Positions 23,072-27,578 of a stretch of DNA of 27,578 nt are shown piece by piece. The position numbers and the translations under genes are program-made. The notes beneath the pieces are model-generated. The model had not been told where the DNA came from. It worked only from the letters and a program-made list of their open reading frames with translations, and ran no database searches. The stretch spans positions 1 through 27,578 of the forward strand of contig JACQHV010000201.1 of assembly GCA_016198885.1 (NCBI GenBank), read 5' to 3'. Numbering within the stretch: the stretch's first letter is position 1; each line of letters opens with the position of its first letter. Source of the stretch: Gammaproteobacteria bacterium. Lineage in GTDB: Bacteria > Pseudomonadota > Gammaproteobacteria > Eutrophobiales > Eutrophobiaceae.

Positions 23072-23404
23072 ATGAATATCAATACACGCGAAGAGGGCGG
23101 CTACGCAATAATTGAACTTATAGGTGAGGTGGACCTGTCATGTTCGCCCGTAGCAAGGAAACAGATACTTGCCTGTCTGAAGGCCAAACAGGACCTTCTG
23201 GTTGATCTATCGGCCGTAACATATATTGATAGTTCCGGTGTAGCCAGTCTTGTTGAAGGTTATCAAACTGCCAAAAAGCAAAACCTGAAATTCGGTCTTA
23301 TCGGCGTCAGTGATTCGGCCATGAGCGTTTTGCAGCTTGCACGTCTGGACAAGGTATTCCCAATCCACGCAAATGTTGAAGAACGTTTGCGCGCTGATGG
23401 GTAA
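23072..23404 (+). CDS. STAS-domain protein (anti-anti-sigma / MlaB-like)
   Basis: A single-domain STAS protein of 110 residues. The phospho-acceptor loop is intact: YIDSSGVASL with Ser54 after Asp53, the serine phosphorylated in SpoIIAA/RsbV. Strand-helix pattern and length fit a complete domain. Two roles are possible: switch partner of the upstream RsbW-like kinase and SpoIIE-type phosphatase, or MlaB-like subunit bound to the MlaF ATPase of the transporter that follows. They need not exclude each other. Its last 8 nt overlap the start of mlaE, showing translational coupling to the transporter. The upstream GAGAGATG is a weak ribosome-binding site. Confidence 0.92.
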   Translation: MNINTREEGGYAIIELIGEVDLSCSPVARKQILACLKAKQDLLVDLSAVTYIDSSGVASLVEGYQTAKKQNLKFGLIGVSDSAMSVLQLARLDKVFPIHANVEERLRADG

Positions 23405-24212
23405 TCCTGCAACGTTAAATTCAATGTTAATTGTGCTCGAACAACTGGGTCGAAGGACCATCAGGGCGATTGAGGAAGTCGGTTATCTTTTTTCCTTACT
23501 GGTTGAGAGTTTATTCTGGATAGTCTGTGGAACATTTTACAAGCAACCAGTACGAATTCCTTCTGTTTTTACCCAGATGATACAAATCGGTATAGCCGCC
23601 ATACCCATCGTATTTGTACTGTCGTTTGCAATTGGCGTCATGTTGGCCATCCAGGGAATACACACGTTAAAAGTCTTTGGCGCAGAATCACAAGTTGTTC
23701 TCGGCATCGCCTACTCTGTTACACGTGAGTTCGGGCCGTTGATCACCGGTATCTTGATCGCCGGGCGCTCCGGTTCCGCGCTGGCTGCCCGCATTGGGAC
23801 CATGCAGGTCAATCAGGAAATCGATGCCTTGCGCGTCATGGGGATTAATCCGGTACGCTATTTAATTGCCCCGGCCTTGCTGGCCATGTTGATTATGGTT
23901 CCCACGCTGACTTTCCTTTCAGACCTTGCGGGCCTGTTTGGAGGGGCGGTATTCAGCAGCATTGAAATGGGATTGAGTTTTGATGCCTATGCAAACCAGA
24001 GTCTTGAGATACTTGAGGTCGATGACATCATGCAGGGTCTGATCAAGAGTTTGGTCTTCGCCATAATCATTGTCATGGTAGGGGTGGTCAACGGTTTTGA
24101 TGTCAGGGGTGGTGCAGAAGGTGTCGGCAGGGCAACAACCCGTTCTGTTGTGTTGTCAATCTCCTATATCGTGATCGCAGACATGATTTTTACCTATTAC
24201 CTGAACCGTTAA
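23397..24212 (+). CDS. mlaE: MCE lipid transporter permease MlaE
   Basis: Inner-membrane permease of the MlaFED-type complex that moves phospholipids between inner and outer membranes. From the ATG at 23397 it is 271 residues; an ATG at 23424 (MLIVLEQLGRRTI) would give 262 and is also plausible. An amphipathic interface helix is followed by about five membrane helices. Family landmarks are AIGVMLAIQG, REFGPLITGILIAGRSGSALAARIGTM, the EIDALRVMGINP loop that contacts the ATPase, and GFDVRGGAEGVGRATTRSVV near the end. It overlaps the STAS gene by 8 nt, and mlaF follows 9 nt later. In the E. coli operon the order is mlaF-E-D-C-B, so this order is different. Confidence 0.94.
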   Translation: MGNPATLNSMLIVLEQLGRRTIRAIEEVGYLFSLLVESLFWIVCGTFYKQPVRIPSVFTQMIQIGIAAIPIVFVLSFAIGVMLAIQGIHTLKVFGAESQVVLGIAYSVTREFGPLITGILIAGRSGSALAARIGTMQVNQEIDALRVMGINPVRYLIAPALLAMLIMVPTLTFLSDLAGLFGGAVFSSIEMGLSFDAYANQSLEILEVDDIMQGLIKSLVFAIIIVMVGVVNGFDVRGGAEGVGRATTRSVVLSISYIVIADMIFTYYLNR

Positions 24213-24221
24213 TCGACTTGT

Positions 24222-25022
24222 ATGGCAACGTCTGATAGAAATCCAGCCATTGAAGTCAGGGATCTCGTCACTCATTACGGCAACACAGAGATTCTGCATG
24301 GTGTAAATGTGACTGTGTATGAAGGCGAGATCATGATTATCATGGGGGGAAGTGGTTCAGGCAAAAGTACGCTGCTGCGTTATCTGCTGGGATTGAGTAT
24401 TCCAACCAGCGGCAACATTTCTATCCTGGGGAAAGACATTACCAAACTGGACGCGATGGAGATGCAGGAGTTGCGCAAGAATATGGGAGTTGCATTTCAG
24501 GGTGGCGCTTTGCTGAGTTCGATGACGGTAGGGGAAAATGTTCAATTACCGTTATTCGAGCATACCAGGCTGGACAGAAAGACCATGCAAATCATGGCGC
24601 GGATGAAACTCGAGGTGGTCAATCTTGGCGGATTTGAGGACTTGATGCCTGCGCAACTTTCCGGCGGCATGATTAAACGGGCCGCAGTGGCACGCGCAAT
24701 TGTCATGGATCCAAAACTCATGTTTTTTGATGAACCGTCTGCCGGACTGGATCCTGTGGTGGCAGCAGAATTGGATGAATTAATACTGCGGTTGCGTGAT
24801 GCCATGCAGATGACCATTGTTGTAGTCACGCATGAACTTCAGAGCGCATTCAAGATAGCCGATCGGATCACGGTACTGGATAGGGGGAATATTCTAATGA
24901 GCGGGACTGTAGAAGAGGTGCGTGCCTCGGGAAATGAACGGATACAATCCTTGCTCAATAGAAGGCCCAGTACAGAAGAATTGGCTGCGGATGAATATCT
25001 GGAGCGCCTGACGCGGATATAA
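24222..25022 (+). CDS. mlaF: MCE lipid transporter ATPase MlaF
   Basis: Cytoplasmic ABC ATPase that drives the MlaE permease; 266 residues. Walker A is GGSGSGKST (about residues 46-54), the Q-loop lies in GVAFQGGAL, the signature is LSGGMIKRAAVARA, Walker B is LMFFDEPSAGLD and the H-loop VTHELQS, all intact. The C-terminal extension after residue 230 (RPSTEELAADEYLERL) is where E. coli MlaF binds its partner subunit and the STAS protein MlaB. The presence of a STAS gene in the same operon is therefore notable. No strong ribosome-binding site precedes the ATG; coupling to mlaE is likely. mlaD starts 5 nt after the stop. Confidence 0.95.
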   Translation: MATSDRNPAIEVRDLVTHYGNTEILHGVNVTVYEGEIMIIMGGSGSGKSTLLRYLLGLSIPTSGNISILGKDITKLDAMEMQELRKNMGVAFQGGALLSSMTVGENVQLPLFEHTRLDRKTMQIMARMKLEVVNLGGFEDLMPAQLSGGMIKRAAVARAIVMDPKLMFFDEPSAGLDPVVAAELDELILRLRDAMQMTIVVVTHELQSAFKIADRITVLDRGNILMSGTVEEVRASGNERIQSLLNRRPSTEELAADEYLERLTRI

Positions 25023-25027
25023 CAATA

Positions 25028-26020
25028 ATGAAACGTGAAAATATTAATTATTTGGTAGTCGGTGTATTTGTCCTGACCATGCTGGCTGTGTTTCTTGTAG
25101 TTTTATACAAGATCACGGGCCGTACCGGACCGACTGATGAATACTATGTTAACTACAGCAATGTCACGGGCATCAAATACGGTACCCCTGTATTGTACGA
25201 AGGATTTCAGATTGGCCAGGTTGAAAAAATCGAACCCGTGCGTGATCAGGAACGGACCCGCTATCGGTTGACGCTCAGTATCGTCAAGGACTGGAATATT
25301 CCCTCTGACAGTATCGCAAGCGTCATCGCCTCCGGTCTGTTGTCTGCAATTACAATTGATATCAAGGAAGGGATAAGCAAGACCATGCTTGCGCCGGGAG
25401 ATATGATTCAGGGGCGCGAAGCCGAGAATATCTTTGCTGCAGTAAATGAAGTTGCCAGCGATATTCGCGAACTTTCAAGAGACAGCATCAAGCCCTTAAT
25501 TGACAATCTGAATACACGTATTGAAATCGTAGCAGATGATTTAACGAAACTTACATCAGAAAGTATCCGTCCGTTAATCGATAATATCAATCAAAAACTC
25601 GATCAGCAGGTGTTTAATGATATGTTGGCCTTGCTGGACAAATTAAATGAAGGTGCAGATCGTCTGCTGATACTTTTAGATGACGATAACCAGCAGAATT
25701 TTGATCAATTTTTAGTAAATATGGAGTCAGCATCTGTTGCTCTTAATGACCTGTTGTTTCGTATCGAGGAAACACGGGCTGCAATGAATTATGTTTTAAT
25801 AAATATTGATGGCCTGGTAGTGGATAACCGTGAAAATATTAAAACATCTATTAAAGATCTACAGAAAAGCCTGAACATTGTCTCCGGAAATATCAATGCC
25901 ATTATTCATCATCTGGAAGGCAGCAGCCGGAATATCCATGAATTAAGCCGGCAGGTACGTGAAAATCCGGGATTAATCCTTAAAGGTTCTCCACAACCGG
26001 AAGAGGAGATCAATGAATGA
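25028..26020 (+). CDS. mlaD: MCE-domain lipid-binding protein MlaD
   Basis: Periplasmic, membrane-anchored substrate-binding ring subunit, 330 residues. One N-terminal membrane helix (about 9-28) is followed by a single MCE domain (about 36-115: YYVNYSNVTGIKYGTPVLYEGFQIGQVEKI, then SDSIASVIASGLLSAITIDI). A long helical, coiled-coil-prone C-terminal part (about 130-310) follows. It contains a near-repeat, SIKPLIDNLN and SIRPLIDNIN, 28 residues apart. E. coli MlaD is about 180 residues, so the tail is much longer and may reach across the periplasm as in other MCE proteins. The stop overlaps the lipoprotein start (ATGA). Confidence 0.93.
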   Translation: MKRENINYLVVGVFVLTMLAVFLVVLYKITGRTGPTDEYYVNYSNVTGIKYGTPVLYEGFQIGQVEKIEPVRDQERTRYRLTLSIVKDWNIPSDSIASVIASGLLSAITIDIKEGISKTMLAPGDMIQGREAENIFAAVNEVASDIRELSRDSIKPLIDNLNTRIEIVADDLTKLTSESIRPLIDNINQKLDQQVFNDMLALLDKLNEGADRLLILLDDDNQQNFDQFLVNMESASVALNDLLFRIEETRAAMNYVLINIDGLVVDNRENIKTSIKDLQKSLNIVSGNINAIIHHLEGSSRNIHELSRQVRENPGLILKGSPQPEEEINE

Positions 26021-26613
26021 TGCGTTATTTGGTTATCATCTTGCTATTCATAATATTGACAGGATGCAGCAGCGCGCCACCTGTGCCTACCGATCATTTT
26101 TACCGTTTCAAAACCCCAACACAGGGTGATATTGGGAAGCAACGGCTGACAGATCAGGTGATCTATATTAATTCTTTTTTGGCTGAAGGACTTTATAATG
26201 AACGTGCGTTGCTTTACACGAATGACAATCTGTCACAGGAGCTTCAGCAATATCACTATCATTTCTGGATTACTTCGCCGCCTGATCTGTTACGGGATTA
26301 TCTTGTGAGCTTTCTGCGTGCAGCTGATACCTCACCTGTAATCATTACCGGGGCAGGTGTCACCGATGGTCTGCAAATTACAGGCCGGGTCACTGAATTT
26401 GAAAAACTGGATTCAGGTAATCAATCTTACGTCAATGTTGCTTTGGAATTGAGACTGGACAAACAAGGGAATGAATTACCGCTGCTCCTCAAGGAATACC
26501 GTGCCAACGAACAGGTACAGGGCAAATCACTGACAGATGTCATCACAAGCTTTAATACAGCAGTGCTCAGGATTTATTCGGATTTTGTGACTGATATGGA
26601 ATCTGCCCTATAA
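26017..26613 (+). CDS. ABC-transporter auxiliary lipoprotein (PqiC-like)
   Basis: A 198-residue lipoprotein with a clear signal and lipobox (residues 1-17, ILTGC with the lipidated Cys17; Ser at +2 suggests outer-membrane sorting). The mature part has the features of the ABC_trans_aux family: an early FYRF stretch (DHFYRFKTP), a central RALLYT segment and GRVTEFEKL. In the Pqi system the related lipoprotein PqiC sits at the outer membrane and receives the MCE needle. Here it takes the place that soluble MlaC has in the E. coli Mla operon. It is the last gene of the coupled run, with a 4-nt overlap with mlaD. Confidence 0.88.
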   Translation: MMRYLVIILLFIILTGCSSAPPVPTDHFYRFKTPTQGDIGKQRLTDQVIYINSFLAEGLYNERALLYTNDNLSQELQQYHYHFWITSPPDLLRDYLVSFLRAADTSPVIITGAGVTDGLQITGRVTEFEKLDSGNQSYVNVALELRLDKQGNELPLLLKEYRANEQVQGKSLTDVITSFNTAVLRIYSDFVTDMESAL

Positions 26614-26624
26614 ACAGTAATTTG

Positions 26625-26657
26625 ACTGGTCAGGCGTCAGAAGCCAGTTGTAATTTT
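26625..26657. terminator. Weak hairpin between convergent mla lipoprotein and FHA genes
   Basis: ACTGG (26625-26629) pairs with CCAGT (26644-26648), and TGTAATTTTT follows on the plus strand. The stem is only five base pairs with a long loop, so termination is possible but not certain. Confidence 0.35.
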
Positions 26658-27371
26658 TCAGGATGAGGTTGTAAATTCCATCTTGATGCCCGCCAGCTCA
26701 ATCATATCATTGTTTTTTAGCTGATAGGCCTTGGGGCCGATGGCCTCGCCATTGACCTTTGGATAACGCTTTCCGTCACCATCACTCTCGATGTGAGTGA
26801 GAAAATAACCCTGGGGGCGACGCGATATTACGGCAACTTGAGTGCCTGGTTTACCGAGAGTAATCAACGCCTTGGTAAGTTCAAGTTCCTTCCCGGCAAT
26901 TGGACCGTTCAGTACGGTAAGCCGTCCGCTTGGCATACTCGAAACGGCTGCCTGTTGTCCGGGCTGTTGGGCGGCGGTTCCCGCACCGGCTTTTTCTGCG
27001 GCTTGTGCTGCTGCAACCGCAGCACTGGCAGAGCCAGGTTTGATGATCATGGTTTTTTCAAACTCATCATCATCTGCAGTTGCATTTTCATTCACATATT
27101 TAAGTTCATGCTTGCCAATGGCTATAACATCACCATTTTTAAGCGCATGTTTCTTTACAAGTTTTCCATTTACATAGGTGCCATTTGTGCTGCCCAGATC
27201 TTCCAGAAAGGAATCATCCAGGATTGTAATAATCAGGGCATGTTTACCGCTGACTGCAAGATTATCGATTGGGATATCATTATCTGGTTTGCGGCCGATA
27301 GAGAGGCGCTCTTGATTAAGCTCAAATTCGCCTTGTACAGCACCATTCATACTCAGCACTAACTTAGCCAT
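26658..27371 (-). CDS. Double-FHA-domain phosphothreonine-binding protein
   Basis: A 237-residue cytoplasmic protein. The N-terminal FHA domain (about 1-92) has the classical phosphothreonine-binding residues: IGRKPDNDI (Gly-Arg), VSGKHALI (Ser and His) and STNGTYVNG. A short acidic stretch leads to EKTMIIKPG, whose threonine resembles the kinase target site of GarA-like FHA proteins. An Ala/Gln-rich linker (about 110-147) follows. The C-terminal part (about 148-237) has a weaker FHA-like pattern (ITLGKPGTQVAVISRRPQGYFL, KVNGEAIG, LKNNDMIELAGIKMEF). The gene starts 3 nt after the stop of the PP2C phosphatase gene, so the two are coupled. The kinase partner would lie beyond the window. Confidence 0.9.
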   Translation of the reverse strand: MAKLVLSMNGAVQGEFELNQERLSIGRKPDNDIPIDNLAVSGKHALIITILDDSFLEDLGSTNGTYVNGKLVKKHALKNGDVIAIGKHELKYVNENATADDDEFEKTMIIKPGSASAAVAAAQAAEKAGAGTAAQQPGQQAAVSSMPSGRLTVLNGPIAGKELELTKALITLGKPGTQVAVISRRPQGYFLTHIESDGDGKRYPKVNGEAIGPKAYQLKNNDMIELAGIKMEFTTSS

Positions 27372-27374
27372 AAT

Positions 27375-27578
27375 TCAGTCCTGTCCCCTGTCATCAAAAA
27401 GTCTACTAAAAATTTTATGTAATCGCCCGCTCGTTGCGGAACCTTTTTCTTTTATTCGAACAAGCACCACTGAAATGTTGTCCTTGCCTCCATTGTTGTT
27501 TGCTAACTGCACCAGATCGTTAGCTGCCTGTACAAGATTAGCACTATATTTACTTAGGGTTAAGTGAATTTCTTCATC
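27375..27578 (-). CDS. PP2C-family Ser/Thr phosphatase, C-terminal end only
   Basis: The last 67 codons of a gene that enters from the right edge. The visible part includes AANDLVQLANNNGGKDNISVVLVRI, the C-terminal PP2C motif (GGxDNxSVxLV) with the metal-binding Asp, followed by a basic tail (KEKGSATSGRLHKIFSRLF) and a TGA at 27375-27377. With the adjacent FHA protein this points to a Hanks-kinase/PP2C signalling locus. No domain beyond the phosphatase end can be judged from this piece. Confidence 0.8.
   Translation of the reverse strand, partial: DEEIHLTLSKYSANLVQAANDLVQLANNNGGKDNISVVLVRIKEKGSATSGRLHKIFSRLFDDRGQD

Noticed and set aside
26793..27362. 189-codon plus-strand frame opposite the FHA gene
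   Set aside because: The minus-strand frame encodes clear FHA motifs and starts 3 nt after the PP2C stop; the plus-strand product shows no family pattern.
1..27578. CRISPR array, tRNA, rRNA, insertion sequence or phage attachment site
   Set aside because: No regularly spaced direct repeats, tRNA-like cloverleaf ends, rRNA stretches, transposases or integrases were recognised in the window.

Overview
The window looks like chromosomal DNA of a gammaproteobacterium (a betaproteobacterium is less likely). The evidence is the set rppH, mpl, an rnfE-nth pair, a DUF1841 gene and an Mla-type MCE lipid transporter, at moderate GC. It is gene-dense, with short gaps and many 1-8 nt stop/start overlaps. 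I saw no rRNA, tRNA, CRISPR array, transposase or prophage. One gene is cut at each end: a HAD phosphatase on the left and a PP2C phosphatase on the right.

Left part (1-6491), housekeeping: a HAD-family phosphatase diverges from the RNA pyrophosphohydrolase gene rppH across a spacer with two perfect palindromes. Then come a small exported protein of unknown function, a carboxynorspermidine-decarboxylase-like enzyme, a small membrane protein overlapping mpl (murein recycling), a stand-alone Lon substrate-binding-domain protein, and a convergent fumarylacetoacetate-hydrolase-family enzyme.

Middle part (6660-19391), a nitrate-assimilation operon on the minus strand. In transcription order: a sigma-54-type promoter at 19376-19391; nasT (ANTAR antiterminator); a nasS/nrtA-like nitrate-binding protein without an export signal; a 466-bp leader with a strong intrinsic terminator; nrtB permease; an nrtC/nrtD-type double ATPase; a NirB-like FAD reductase without its iron-sulfur and siroheme parts; NirA-type nitrite reductase; a CysJ-like reductase carrying an Fe-S domain in place of flavodoxin; and nasA. 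The design implies NtrC/sigma-54 nitrogen control plus nitrate-relieved transcription termination. A secreted NrtA-type binding protein is absent. The nirA and cysJ-like genes are visibly more GC-rich than their neighbours.

Right part (19622-26613), plus strand: a lone rnfE-like gene followed by nth, without the rest of the rnf operon, and then a DUF1841 gene. Next comes a tightly coupled run: a GAF-SpoIIE (PP2C) phosphatase, an RsbW-like kinase, a STAS protein, and MlaE, MlaF, MlaD and an outer-membrane-type auxiliary lipoprotein. This run is the most interesting object here. It places a complete partner-switching module (phosphatase, kinase, STAS) where an Mla operon would carry the STAS subunit MlaB. 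This suggests that lipid transport may be controlled by STAS phosphorylation. At the right edge a double-FHA protein and a PP2C-type phosphatase, convergent with this run, add a Ser/Thr-phosphorylation theme.
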